From contig OZ024860.1 of assembly GCA_964017155.1 (NCBI GenBank), positions 53,810,056 through 53,874,055 of the forward strand: 64,000 bases of DNA, in the 5' to 3' direction. Of the stretch, positions 26,108 to 37,563 are shown in pieces. Source of the stretch: Oasisia sp. SBJ-2009 (lineage: Eukaryota; Annelida; Polychaeta; Sabellida; Siboglinidae). Position 1 is the first letter of the stretch; each line of letters starts with the position of its first letter. Under the pieces are notes generated by a model. The model was given only the letters and a program-made list of their open reading frames with translations. It had not been told where the DNA came from and searched no databases. A program made the position numbers and the translations under genes.

Positions 26108-26718
26108 TCAATTACAATCATCTTGCGCGTATTTATGTTTTATTAATAGCGCGTCTTGGCAAACTGTTGAGGTCGAAAAGACAGCGCGATTTGTGCCAGT
26201 CGCAAGCGCAGCGGTGCATGTTAATGCGCTGTGCATATGGAATGAGCGATAATCAGTTTGTTTATGCCGACCACGCTGTCTTTTCACCCTCAAAAGTCTG
26301 CTAAGACGCGCTGTATATAAAACATTAATATGCGCAAGATGGTTATAATTGATTGAATTAACAAAATCAAGTATCAAATATTGGCAAAGATACAGTTATA
26401 ATACCAAAATTGAGTTGGGCCCGACTTGTACATGAATGCCTACACTTGCGGGCGCGTACCTTCACGCGCACTCTCTCATAAAAGCACGTATACTCTCAAT
26501 TTTTGTTCAGTATTTCACTATTTGGTACTTATGTACACGTCATACCCACCTCAATGTTGCTATTATATCAGTATTTTTGCCAACATTTGATACTTGATTA
26601 AATTAATTCATTCAATTATAATCATCTTGCGCGTATTTACGTTTTATAAACAGCGCGTCTTGGCAAACTTTTGAGGTCGAAAAGACAGCGCGATTTGTGC
26701 CAGTCGCAAGCTCAGCGG
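26108..26718. repeat. Family A terminal monomer and terminal half-unit
   Basis: The last full monomer (anchor 26108) is followed by a left arm (anchor near 26612) and 29 bp of spacer 1 ending in aagctcagcgg at 26708-26718. The copy has private changes such as ttttcaccctc, gattggttataattg-type substitutions near 26340, gtcatacccacc and atttacgtttt. Family A stops at the exact position where half-units normally jump to spacer 2. Confidence 0.87.
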
Positions 26719-26724
26719 AATTCT
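26713..26724. other. Junction between satellite families A and B
   Basis: Bases 26713-26718 (cagcgg) belong to family A spacer 1; aattctgttgaaaag from 26719 belongs to family B. Family B normally reads cagcggtcgccacggaatt, so the junction also equals a B unit with 9 bp deleted between two cgg triplets. The 8-mer cagcggtc is present in both families. GC changes from about 40% to 51% across this point. Confidence 0.88.
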
Positions 26725-27010
26725 GTTGAAAAGAATGTAAACAGACATTTACGCTTCCCCAACTGATCCCCCGTCGACGGATCGGACTTTGTCGTTTTCC
26801 TCGATTTGTTTCCAAAAGTTGGCAAGACGACGCGCACGGTCAGTTGGTTTCGTCGAGAGAGTCGTAGTTACACTCCGTGCGTGGAATACGCCCGAGAAGA
26901 CCGACCGGCGCGTCGAACTTGGCCGTTTCTCTCGATTCTCAAAACTGATCCCCGGTAGACGGATCGGACTTTGTGGTTTTCCTCGATTTGTGCAACTATC
27001 ACCCTGTTAA
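26719..27010. repeat. Family B first, partial unit
   Basis: Starts inside a long b body (aattctg to atttacgc), then box, a body, box and b body start. Its first box has the private core ccgtcgacgg, creating the only gtcgac that I noticed; its second has ccggtagacgg and tggttttcc. Confidence 0.82.
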
Positions 27011-27189
27011 GGTCGCCAAGTGCCTCGTCACCTCATCTAGTTAGTGGTTCATTATTACTCCCGCCGTTTACCCAGCGGTCGGCACGGAATTCTGTTGAAA
27101 AGAATGTAAACATACTTCCCCAACTGATCCCCCGTAGACGGATCGGACTTTGTCGTTTTCCTCGATTTGTGCAACTATCACCCTGTTAA
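27011..27189. repeat. Family B 179-bp unit lacking the a subunit (first of ten)
   Basis: Consists of one b body and one box, with no a body. The other nine are 27928-28106, 28845-29023, 30484-30662, 32123-32301, 33393-33571, 35024-35202, 36294-36472, 41931-42109 and 43570-43748. Loss of exactly one box-to-box segment (182 bp) is what exchange between neighbouring 49-bp boxes would produce. None occurs after 43748. Confidence 0.88.
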
Positions 27190-29023
27190 GGTCGCCAAAT
27201 GTCTTGACACCTCATCTAGTTAGTGGTTCATTATTACTCCCGCCGTTTACCCAGCGGTCGCCACGGAATTCTGTTGAAAAGAATGTAAACAGACATTTAC
27301 GCTTCCCCAACTGATCCCCCGTTGACGGATCGGACTTTGTCGTTTTCCTCGATATGTTTCCAAAAGTTGGCAAGACGACGCGCACGGTCAGTTGGTTTCG
27401 TCGAGAGAGTCGTAGTTACACCCCTTGCGTGGCACACGCCCGAGAAGACCGACCGGCGCGTCGAACTTGGCCGTTTCTCTCGATTCTCAAAACTGATCCC
27501 CCGTAGACGGATCGGACTTTGTCGTTTTCCTCGATTTGTGCAACTATCACCCTGTTAAGGTCGCCAAATGTCTTGACACCTCATCTAGTTAGTGGTTCAT
27601 TATTACTCCCGCCGTTTACCCAGCGGTCGCCACGGAATTGTGTTGAAAAGAATGTAAACAGACATTTACGCTTCCCCAACTGATCCCCCGTTGACGGATC
27701 GGACTTTGTCGTTTTGCTCGATTTGTTTCCAAAAGTTGGCAAGACGACGCGCACGGTCAGTTGGTTTCGTCGAGAGAGTCGTAGTTACACTCCGTGCGTG
27801 GAATACGCCAGAGAAGACCGACCGGCGCGTCGAACTTGTCCGTTTCTCTCGATTCTCAAAACTGATCCCCCGTAAGCGGATCGGACTTTGTCGTTTTCCT
27901 CGATTTGTGCAACTATCACCCTGTTAAGGTCGCCAAATGCCTCGTCACCTCATCTAGTTAGTGGTTCATTATTACTCCCGCCGTTTACCCAGCGGTCGGC
28001 ACGGAATTCTGTTGAAAAGAATGTAAACATACTTCCCCAACTGATCCCCCGTAGACGGATCGGACTTTGTCGTTTTCCTCGATTTGTGCAACTATCACCC
28101 TGTTAAGGTCGCCAAATGTCTTGACACCTCATCTAGTTAGTGGTTCATTATTACTCCCGCCGTTTACCCAGCGGTCGCCACGGAATTCTGTTGAAAAGAA
28201 TGTAAACAGACATTTACGCTTCCCCAACTGATCCCCCCTTGACGGATCGGACTTTGTCGTTTTCCTCGATATGTTTCCAAAAGTTGGCAAGACGACGGGC
28301 ACGGTCAGTTGGTTTCGTCGAGAGAGTCGTAGTTACACCCCTTGCGTGGCACACGCCCGAGAAGACCGACCGGCGCGTCGAACTTGGCCGTTTCTCTCGA
28401 TTCTCAAAACTGATCCCCCGTAGACGGATCGGACTTTGTCGTTTTGCTCGATTTGTGCAACTATCACCCTGTTGAGGTCGCCATATGTCTTGACACCTCA
28501 TCTAGTTAGTGGTTCATTATTACTCCCGCCGTTTACCCAGCGGTCGCCACGGAATTATGTTGAAAAGAATGTAAACAGACATTTACGCTTCCCCAACTGA
28601 TCCCCCGTTGACGGATCGGACTTTGTCGTTTTGCTCGATTTGTTTCCAAAAGTTGGCAAGACGACGCGCACGGTCAGTTGGTTTCGTCGAGAGAGTCGTA
28701 GTTACATTCCGTGCGTGGAATACGCCAGAGAAGACCGACCGGCGCGTCGAACTTGTCCGTTTCTCTCGATTCTCAAAACTGATCCCCCTTAAGCGGATCG
28801 GACTTTGTCGTTTTCCTCGATTTGTGCAACTATCACCCTGTTAAGGTCGCCAAATGCCTCGTCACCTCATCTAGTTAGTGGTTCATTATTACTCCCGCCG
28901 TTTACCCAGCGGTCGGCACGGAATTCTGTTGAAAAGAATGTAAACAGACTTCCCCAACTGATCCCCCGTAGACGGATCGGACTTTGTCGTTTTCCTCGAT
29001 TTGTGCAACTATCACCCTGTTAA
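27190..29023. repeat. Family B HOR: two 917-bp copies
   Basis: 369 + 369 + 179 bp, repeated (27190-28106, 28107-29023). Both copies carry an accccttgcgtggcacac unit followed by an actt/attccgtgcg unit with cgaacttgtccg, which is otherwise seen again near 41840. Confidence 0.87.
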
Positions 29024-30233
29024 GGTCGCCAACTGTCTTGACACCTCATCTAGTTAGTGGTTCATTATTACTCCCGCCGTTTACCCAGCGGTCGCCACGG
29101 AATTCTGTTGAAAAGAATGTAAACAGACATTTACGCTTCCCCAACTGATCCCCCCTTGACGGATCGGACTTTGTCGTTTTCCTCGATATGTTTCCAAAAG
29201 TTGGCAAGACGACGGGCACGGTCAGTTGGTTTCGTCGAGAGAGTCGTAGTTACACCCCTTGCGTGGCACACGCCCGAGAAGACCGACCGGCGCGTCGAAC
29301 TTGGCCGTTTCTCTCGATTCTCAAAACTGATCCCCCGTAGACGGATCGGACTTTGTCGTTTTCCTCGATTTGTGCAACTATCACCCTGTTAAGGTCGCCA
29401 AATGTCTTGACACATCATCTAGTTAGTGGTTCATTATTACTCCCGCCGTTTACCCAGCGGTCGCCACGGAATTATGTTGAAAAGAATGTAAACATACATT
29501 TACGCTTCCCCAACTGATCCCCCGTTGACGGATCGGACTTTGTCGTTTTGCTCGATTTGTTTCCAAAAGTTGGCAAGACGACGCGCACGGTCAGTTGGTT
29601 TCGTCGAGAGAGTCGTAGTTACACTCCGTGCGTGGAATACGCCAGAGAAGACCGACCGGCGCGTCGAACTTGGCCGTTTCTCTCGATTCTCAAAACTGAT
29701 CCCCCGTAAGCGGATCGGACTTTGTCGTTTTCCTCGATTTGTGCAACTATCACCCTGTTAAGGTCGCCAAATGCCTCGTCACCTCATCTAGTTAGTGGTT
29801 CATTATTACTCCCGCCGTTTACCCAGCGGTCGGCACGGAATTCTGTTGAAAAGAATGTAAACAGACTTCCCCAACTGATCCCCCGTAGACGGATCGGACT
29901 TTGTCGTTTTGCTCGATTTGTTTCCAAAAGTTGGCAAGACGACGCGCACGGTCAGTTGGTTTCGTCGAGAGAGTCGTAGTTACACTCCGTGCGTGGAATA
30001 CGCCCGAGAAGACCGACCGGCGCGTCGAACTTGGCCGTTTCTCTCGATTCTCAAAACTGATCCCCCGTAGACGGATCGGACTTTGTCGTTTTCCTCGATT
30101 TGTGCAACTATCACCCTTTTAAGGTCGCCAAATGCCTCGTCACCTCATCTAGTTAGTGGTTCATTATTACTCCCGCCGTTTACCCAGCGGTCGGCACGGA
30201 ATGCTGTTGAAAAGAATGTAAACAGACTTCCCC

Positions 30234-30282
30234 AACTGATCCCCCGTAGACGGATCGGACTTTGTCGTTTTCCTCGATTTGT
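30234..30282 (+). repeat. Family B 49-bp shared box preceding an a body (reference copy)
   Basis: Runs from aactgatccc to tcgatttgt. The same 49 bp occurs at 30416-30464 and 30595-30643 before b bodies, although the flanks differ completely. The core gtagacgg appears elsewhere as gttgacgg, gtaagcgg, gtagactg, gtacacgg or ggtagacgg; the following gatcggacttt is almost constant. A second variable site is tcgttttcc / tggttttcc / tcgttttgc. Role unknown; a protein-binding site is one possibility. Confidence 0.88.
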
Positions 30283-30415
30283 TTCCAAAAGTTGGCAAGA
30301 CGACGCGCACGGTCAGTTGGTTTCGTCGAGAGAGTCGTAGTTACACTCCGTGCGTGGAATACGCCCGAGAAGACCGACCGGCGCGTCGAACTTGGCCGTT
30401 TCTCTCGATTCTCAA
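30283..30415 (+). repeat. Family B a body (reference copy), 133 bp
   Basis: Begins tttccaaaagttggcaag-like and ends ctctcgattctca. Rich in CpG. Contains a near-perfect inverted pair, cgcgcacgg (30304-30312) with ccgtgcgtg (30348-30356). Two main alleles exist: actccgtgcgtggaatac and accccttgcgtggcacac. Other markers are cagatgg for cagttgg, ggcgagtcgaacg for ggcgcgtcgaact, and gattcacaa for gattctcaa. Confidence 0.87.
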
Positions 30416-30464
30416 AACTGATCCCCCGTAGACGGATCGGACTTTGTGGTTTTCCTCGATTTGT

Positions 30465-30594
30465 GCAACTATCACCCTGTTAAGGTCGCCAAATGCCTCG
30501 TCACCTCATCTAGTTAGTGGTTCATTATTACTCCCGCCGTTTACCCAGCGGTCGGCACGGAATTCTGTTGAAAAGAATGTAAACAGACTTCCCC
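30465..30594 (+). repeat. Family B b body (reference copy), 130 bp
   Basis: Begins gcaactatcaccctg and ends aaacagacttcccc. Two haplotypes differ by linked changes: gcctcgtcac + cggtcggcacgg + short tail, versus gtcttgacac + cggtcgccacgg + an 8-bp insertion atttacgc. Recombinants occur. An EcoRI site (gaattc) is present in many copies and lost in those reading gaattatg or gaatgctg. Confidence 0.87.
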
Positions 30595-32301
30595 AACTGA
30601 TCCCCCGTAGACGGATCGGACTTTGTCGTTTTCCTCGATTTGTGCAACTATCACCCTGTTAAGGTCGCCAACTGTCTTGACACCTCATCTAGTTAGTGGT
30701 TCATTATTACTCCCGCCGTTTACCCAGCGGTCGCCACGGAATTCTGTTGAAAAGAATGTAAACAGACATTTACGCTTCCCCAACTGATCCCCCCTTGACG
30801 GATCGGACTTTGTCGTTTTCCTCGATATGTTTCCAAAAGTTGGCAAGACGACGGGCACGGTCAGTTGGTTTCGTCGAGAGAGTCGTAGTTACACCCCTTG
30901 CGTGGCACACGCCCGAGAAGACCGACCGGCGCGTCGAACTTGGCCGTTTCTCTCGATTCTCAAAACTGATCCCCCGTAGACGGATCGGACTTTGTCGTTT
31001 TCCTCGATTTGTGCAACTATCACCCTGTTAAGGTCGCCAAATGTCTTGACACATCATCTAGTTAGTGGTTCATTATTACTCCCGCCGTTTACCCAGCGGT
31101 CGCCACGGAATTATGTTGAAAAGAATGTAAACATACATTTACGCTTCCCCAACTGATCCCCCGTTGACGGATCGGACTTTGTCGTTTTGCTCGATTTGTT
31201 TCCAAAAGTTGGCAAGACGACGCGCACGGTCAGTTGGTTTCGTCGAGAGAGTCGTAGTTACACTCCGTGCGTGGAATACGCCAGAGAAGACCGACCGGCG
31301 CGTCGAACTTGGCCGTTTCTCTCGATTCTCAAAACTGATCCCCCGTAAGCGGATCGGACTTTGTCGTTTTCCTCGATTTGTGCAACTATCACCCTGTTAA
31401 GGTCGCCAAATGCCTCGTCACCTCATCTAGTTAGTGGTTCATTATTACTCCCGCCGTTTACCCAGCGGTCGGCACGGAATTCTGTTGAAAAGAATGTAAA
31501 CAGACTTCCCCAACTGATCCCCCGTAGACGGATCGGACTTTGTCGTTTTGCTCGATTTGTTTCCAAAAGTTGGCAAGACGACGCGCACGGTCAGTTGGTT
31601 TCGTCGAGAGAGTCGTAGTTACACTCCGTGCGTGGAATACGCCCGAGAAGACCGACCGGCGCGTCGAACTTGGCCGTTTCTCTCGATTCTCAAAACTGAT
31701 CCCCCGTAGACGGATCGGACTTTGTCGTTTTCCTCGATTTGTGCAACTATCACCCTTTTAAGGTCGCCAAATGCCTCGTCACCTCATCTAGTTAGTGGTT
31801 CATTATTACTCCCGCCGTTTACCCAGCGGTCGGCACGGAATGCTGTTGAAAAGAATGTAAACAGACTTCCCCAACTGATCCCCCGTAGACGGATCGGACT
31901 TTGTCGTTTTCCTCGATTTGTTTCCAAAAGTTGGCAAGACGACGCGCACGGTCAGTTGGTTTCGTCGAGAGAGTCGTAGTTACACTCCGTGCGTGGAATA
32001 CGCCCGAGAAGACCGACCGGCGCGTCGAACTTGGCCGTTTCTCTCGATTCTCAAAACTGATCCCCCGTAGACGGATCGGACTTTGTGGTTTTCCTCGATT
32101 TGTGCAACTATCACCCTGTTAAGGTCGCCAAATGCCTCGTCACCTCATCTAGTTAGTGGTTCATTATTACTCCCGCCGTTTACCCAGCGGTCGGCACGGA
32201 ATTCTGTTGAAAAGAATGTAAACAGACTTCCCCAACTGATCCCCCGTAGACGGATCGGACTTTGTCGTTTTCCTCGATTTGTGCAACTATCACCCTGTTA
32301 A

Positions 32302-35300
32302 GGTCGCCAAATGTCTTGACACCTCATCTAGTTAGTGGTTCATTATTACTCCCGCCGTTTACCCAGCGGTCGCCACGGAATTATGTTGAAAAGAATGTAA
32401 ACAGACATTTACGCTTCCCCAACTGATCCCCCGTTGACGGATCGGACTTTGTCGTTTTGCTCGATTTGTTTCCAAAAGTTGGCAAGACGACGCGCACGGT
32501 CAGTTGGTTTCGTCGAGAGAGTCGTAGTTACACTCCGTGCGTGGAATACGCCAGAGAAGACCGACCGGCGCGTCGAACTTGGCCGTTTCTCTCGATTCTC
32601 AAAACTGATCCCCCGTAAGCGGATCGGACTTTGTCGTTTTCCTCGATTTGTGCAACTATCACCCTGTTAAGGTCGCCAAATGCCTCGTCACCTCATCTAG
32701 TTAGTGGTTCATTATTACTCCCGCCGTTTACCCAGCGGTCGGCACGGAATTCTGTTGAAAAGAATGTAAACAGACTTCCCCAACTGATCCCCCGTAGACG
32801 GATCGGACTTTGTCGTTTTCCTCGATTTGTTTCCAAAAGTTGGCAAGACGACGCGCACGGTCAGTTGGTTTCGTCGAGAGAGTCGTAGTTACACTCCGTG
32901 CGTGGAATACGCCAGAGAAGACCGACCGGCGCGTCGAACTTGGCCGTTTCTCTCGATTCTCAAAACTGATCCCCCGTAAGCGGATCGGACTTTGTCGTTT
33001 TCCTCGATTTGTGCAACTATCACCCTGTTAAGGTCGCCAAATGCCTCGTCACCTCATCTAGTTAGTGGTTCATTATTACTCCCGCCGTTTACCCAGCGGT
33101 CGGCACGGAATTCTGTTGAAAAGAATGTAAACAGACTTCCCCAACTGATCCCCCGTAGACGGATCGGACTTTGTCGTTTTCCTCGATTTGTTTCCAAAAG
33201 TTGGCAAGACGACGCGCACGGTCAGTTGGTTTCGTCGAGAGAGTCGTAGTTACACTCCGTGCGTGGAATACGCCCGAGAAGACCGACCGGCGCGTCGAAC
33301 TTGGCCGTTTCTCTCGATTCTCAAAACTGATCCCCCGTAGACGGATCGGACTTTGTGGTTTTCCTCGATTTGTGCAACTATCACCCTGTTAAGGTCGCCA
33401 AATGCCTCGTCACCTCATCTAGTTAGTGGTTCATTATTACTCCCGCCGTTTACCCAGCGGTCGGCACGGAATTCTGTTGAAAAGAATGTAAACAGACTTC
33501 CCCAACTGATCCCCCGTAGACGGATCGGACTTTGTCGTTTTCCTCGATTTGTGCAACTATCACCCTGTTAAGGTCGCCAAATGTCTTGACACCTCATCTA
33601 GTTAGTGGTTCATTATTACTCCCGCCGTTTACCCAGCGGTCGCCACGGAATTATGTTGAAAAGAATGTAAACAGACATTTACGCTTCCCCAACTGATCCC
33701 CCGTTGACGGATCGGACTTTGTCGTTTTGCTCGATTTGTTTCCAAAAGTTGGCAAGACGACGCGCACGGTCAGTTGGTTTCGTCGAGAGAGTCGTAGTTA
33801 CACTCCGTGCGTGGAATACGCCAGAGAAGACCGACCGGCGCGTCGAACTTGGCCGTTTCTCTCGATTCTCAAAACTGATCCCCCGTAAGCGGATCGGACT
33901 TTGTCGTTTTCCTCGATTTGTGCAACTATCACCCTGTTAAGGTCGCCAAATGCCTCGTCACCTCATCTAGTTAGTGGTTCATTATTACTCCCGCCGTTTA
34001 CCCAGCGGTCGGCACGGAATTCTGTTGAAAAGAATGTAAACAGACTTCCCCAACTGATCCCCCGTAGACGGATCGGACTTTGTCGTTTTCCTCGATTTGT
34101 TTCCAAAAGTTGGCAAGACGACGCGCACGGTCAGTTGGTTTCGTCGAGAGAGTCGTAGTTACACTCCGTGCGTGGAATACGCCCGAGAAGACCGACCGGC
34201 GCGTCGAACTTGGCCGTTTCTCTCGATTCTCAAAACTGATCCCCCGTAGACGGATCGGACTTTGTCGTTTTCCTCGATTTGTGCAACTATCACCCTGTTA
34301 AGGTCGCCAAATGCCTCGTCACCTCATCTAGTTAGTGGTTCATTATTACTCCCGCCGTTTACCCAGCGGTCGGCACGGAATGCTGTTGAAAAGAATGTAA
34401 ACAGGCTTCCCCAACTGATCCCCCGTAGACGGATCGGACTTTGTCGTTTTCCTCGATTTGTTTCCAAAAGTTGGCAAGACGACGCGCACGGTCAGTTGGT
34501 TTCGTCGAGAGAGTCGTAGTTACACTCCGTGCGTGGAATACGCCCGAGAAGACCGACCGGCGCGTCGAACTTGGCCGTTTCTCTCGATTCTCAAAACTGA
34601 TCCCCCGTAGACGGATCGGACTTTGTCGTTTTCCTCGATTTGTGCAACTATCACCCTGTTAAGGTCGCCAAATGCCTCGTCACCTCATCTAGTTAGTGGT
34701 TCATTATTACTCCCGCCGTTTACCCAGCGGTCGGCACGGAATTCTGTTGAAAAGAATGTAAACAGACTTCCCCAACTGATCCCCCGTAGACGGATCGGAC
34801 TTTGTCGTTTTCCTCGATTTGTTTCCAAAAGTTGGCAAGACGACGCGCACGGTCAGTTGGTTTCGTCGAGAGAGTCGTAGTTACACTCCGTGCGTGGAAT
34901 ACGCCCGAGAAGACCGACCGGCGCGTCGAACTTGGCCGTTTCTCTCGATTATCAAAACTGATCCCCCGTAGACGGATCGGACTTTGTGGTTTTCCTCGAT
35001 TTGTGCAACTATCACCCTGTTAAGGTCGCCAAATGCCTCGTCACCTCATCTAGTTAGTGGTTCATTATTACTCCCGCCGTTTACCCAGCGGTCGGCACGG
35101 AATTCTGTTGAAAAGAATGTAAACAGACTTCCCCAACTGATCCCCCGTAGACGGATCGGACTTTGTCGTTTTCCTCGATTTGTGCAACTATCACCCTGTT
35201 AAGGTCGCCAAATGTCTTGACACCTCATCTAGTTAGTGGTTCATTATTACTCCCGCCGTTTACCCAGCGGTCGCCACGGAATTATGTTGAAAAGAATGTA

Positions 35301-36472
35301 AACAGACATTTACGCTTCCCCAACTGATCCCCCGTTGACGGATCGGACTTTGTCGTTTTGCTCGATTTGTTTCCAAAAGTTGGCAAGACGACGCGCACGG
35401 TCAGTTGGTTTCGTCGAGAGAGTCGTAGTTACACTCCGTGCGTGGAATACGCCAGAGAAGACCGACCGGCGCGTCGAACTTGGCCGTTTCTCTCGATTCT
35501 CAAAACTGATCCCCCGTAAGCGGATCGGACTTTGTCGTTTTCCTCGATTTGTGCAACTATCACCCTGTTAAGGTCGCCAAATGCCTCGTCACCTCATCTA
35601 GTTAGTGGTTCATTATTACTCCCGCCGTTTACCCAGCGGTCGGCACGGAATTCTGTTGAAAAGAATGTAAACAGACTTCCCCAACTGATCCCCCGTAGAC
35701 GGATCGGACTTTGTCGTTTTCCTCGATTTGTTTCCAAAAGTTGGCAAGACGACGCGCACGGTCAGTTGGTTTCGTCGAGAGAGTCGTAGTTACACTCCGT
35801 GCGTGGAATACGCCCGAGAAGACCGACCGGCGCGTCGAACTTGGCCGTTTCTCTCGATTCTCAAAACTGATCCCCCGTAGACGGATCGGACTTTGTCGTT
35901 TTCCTCGATTTGTGCAACTATCACCCTGTTAAGGTCGCCAAATGCCTCGTCACCTCATCTAGTTAGTGGTTCATTATTACTCCCGCCGTTTACCCAGCGG
36001 TCGGCACGGAATGCTGTTGAAAAGAATGTAAACAGGCTTCCCCAACTGATCCCCCGTAGACGGATCGGACTTTGTCGTTTTCCTCGATTTGTTTCCAAAA
36101 GTTGGCAAGACGACGCGCACGGTCAGTTGGTTTCGTCGAGAGAGTCGTAGTTACACTCCGTGCGTGGAATACGCCCGAGAAGACCGACCGGCGCGTCGAA
36201 CTTGGCCGTTTCTCTCGATTCTCAAAACTGATCCCCCGTAGACGGATCGGACTTTGTGGTTTTCCTCGATTTGTGCAACTATCACCCTGTTAAGGTCGCC
36301 AAATGCCTCGTCACCTCATCTAGTTAGTGGTTCATTATTACTCCCGCCGTTTACCCAGCGGTCGGCACGGAATTCTGTTGAAAAGAATGTAAACAGACTT
36401 CCCCAACTGATCCCCCGTAGACGGATCGGACTTTGTCGTTTTCCTCGATTTGTGCAACTATCACCCTGTTAA
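32302..36472. repeat. Family B HOR: 1270, 1631 and 1270-bp copies
   Basis: Copies 32302-33571, 33572-35202 and 35203-36472. They are 369 + 361 + 361 + 179 bp, with one additional 361-bp unit in the middle copy. The variant aaacaggcttcc marks units near 34402, 36032 and 37302. Confidence 0.87.
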
Positions 36473-37563
36473 GGTCGCCAAATGTCTTGACACCTCATCT
36501 AGTTAGTGGTTCATTATTACTCCCGCCGTTTACCCAGCGGTCGCCACGGAATTATGTTGAAAAGAATGTAAACAGACATTTACGCTTCCCCAACTGATCC
36601 CCCGTTGACGGATCGGACTTTGTCGTTTTGCTCGATTTGTTTCCAAAAGTTGGCAAGACGACGCGCACGGTCAGTTGGTTTCGTCGAGAGAGTCGTAGTT
36701 ACACTCCGTGCGTGGAATACGCCAGAGAAGACCGACCGGCGCGTCGAACTTGGCCGTTTCTCTCGATTCTCAAAACTGATCCCCCGTAAGCGGATCGGAC
36801 TTTGTCGTTTTCCTCGATTTGTGCAACTATCACCCTGTTAAGGTCGCCAAATGCCTCGTCACCTCATCTAGTTAGTGGTTCATTATTACTCCCGCCGTTT
36901 ACCCAGCGGTCGGCACGGAATTCTGTTGAAAAGAATGTAAACAGACTTCCCCAACTGATCCCCCGTAGACGGATCGGACTTTGTCGTTTTCCTCGATTTG
37001 TTTCCAAAAGTTGGCAAGACGACGCGCACGGTCAGTTGGTTTCGTCGAGAGAGTCGTAGTTACACTCCGTGCGTGGAATACGCCCGAGAAGACCGACCGG
37101 CGCGTCGAACTTGGCCGTTTCTCTCGATTCTCAAAACTGATCCCCCGTAGACGGATCGGACTTTGTCGTTTTCCTCGATTTGTGCAACTATCACCCTGTT
37201 AAGGTCGCCAAATGCCTCGTCACCTCATCTAGTTAGTGGTTCATTATTACTCCCGCCGTTTACCCAGCGGTCGGCACGGAATGCTGTTGAAAAGAATGTA
37301 AACAGGCTTCCCCAACTGATCCCCCGTAGACGGATCGGACTTTGTCGTTTTCCTCGATTTGTTTCCAAAAGTTGGCAAGACGACGCGCACGGTCAGTTGG
37401 TTTCGTCGAGAGAGTCGTAGTTACACTCCGTGCGTGGAATACGCCCGAGAAGACCGACCGGCGCGTCGAACTTGGCCGTTTCTCTCGATTCTCAAAACTG
37501 ATCCCCCGTAGACGGATCGGACTTTGTGGTTTTCCTCGATTTGTGCAACTATCACCCTGTTAA
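36473..37563. repeat. Family B 1091-bp block (369 + 361 + 361) without 179-bp unit
   Basis: Begins like the preceding HOR copies but continues with 361-bp units rather than closing with a 179-bp unit. It ends the first zone in which a-less units occur regularly. Confidence 0.8.

Larger units (their letters stand above)
1..26718. repeat. Satellite family A: 504-bp palindromic-arm tandem array
   Basis: A continuous tandem array with no foreign insertion. The anchor motif tcaattataatcatc recurs at 253, 757, 1474, 1978, 2695, 3412, 3916, 4633, 5137, 5854, 6358, 7075, 7579, 8296, 8800, 9305, 10022, 10526, 11243, 11747 and onward to 26108. Spacings are 504/505, 717 or 929/930 bp, giving 43 full monomers. 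Two main monomer types alternate. Type 1 has caaacttttgaggtcg in the left arm and gcgataaacag in spacer 1. Type 2 has caaacgtttggggtcg and gcgatgtacag. GC is about 40% by hand count on one unit. The array runs off the left edge. I do not recognise the family. Location (centromeric or other) is inference only. Confidence 0.95.
29024..32301. repeat. Family B HOR: two 1639-bp copies
   Basis: 369 + 369 + 361 + 361 + 179 bp, repeated (29024-30662, 30663-32301). Private variants recur at exactly 1639 bp: cacatcatctag (near 29411 and 31050), aaacatacatttacg (near 29491 and 31130) and cacccttttaagg (near 30114 and 31753). This marks a recent tandem duplication. Confidence 0.9.

Noticed and set aside
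253..26377. Open frames of 61-120 codons on both strands in family A
   Set aside because: They recur with the satellite period, overlap each other on opposite strands and read similar peptides on both strands because the arms are inverted copies. Frames open or close with single substitutions (for example ctgctaag/ctgcgaag), with no sign of coding constraint.
26612..26815. Minus-strand open frame spanning the A/B junction
   Set aside because: It is a chance fusion of a family A frame with a family B frame and has no independent evidence of being a gene.
27036..27073. tRNA-like stretch in the b body (tctagttagtggttc, then a cccgc…gcggt pair)
   Set aside because: It resembles the D-arm/A-box region of some tRNAs, but the A box is one base short, no B box (ggttcga) follows at the right distance, and no cloverleaf can be drawn.
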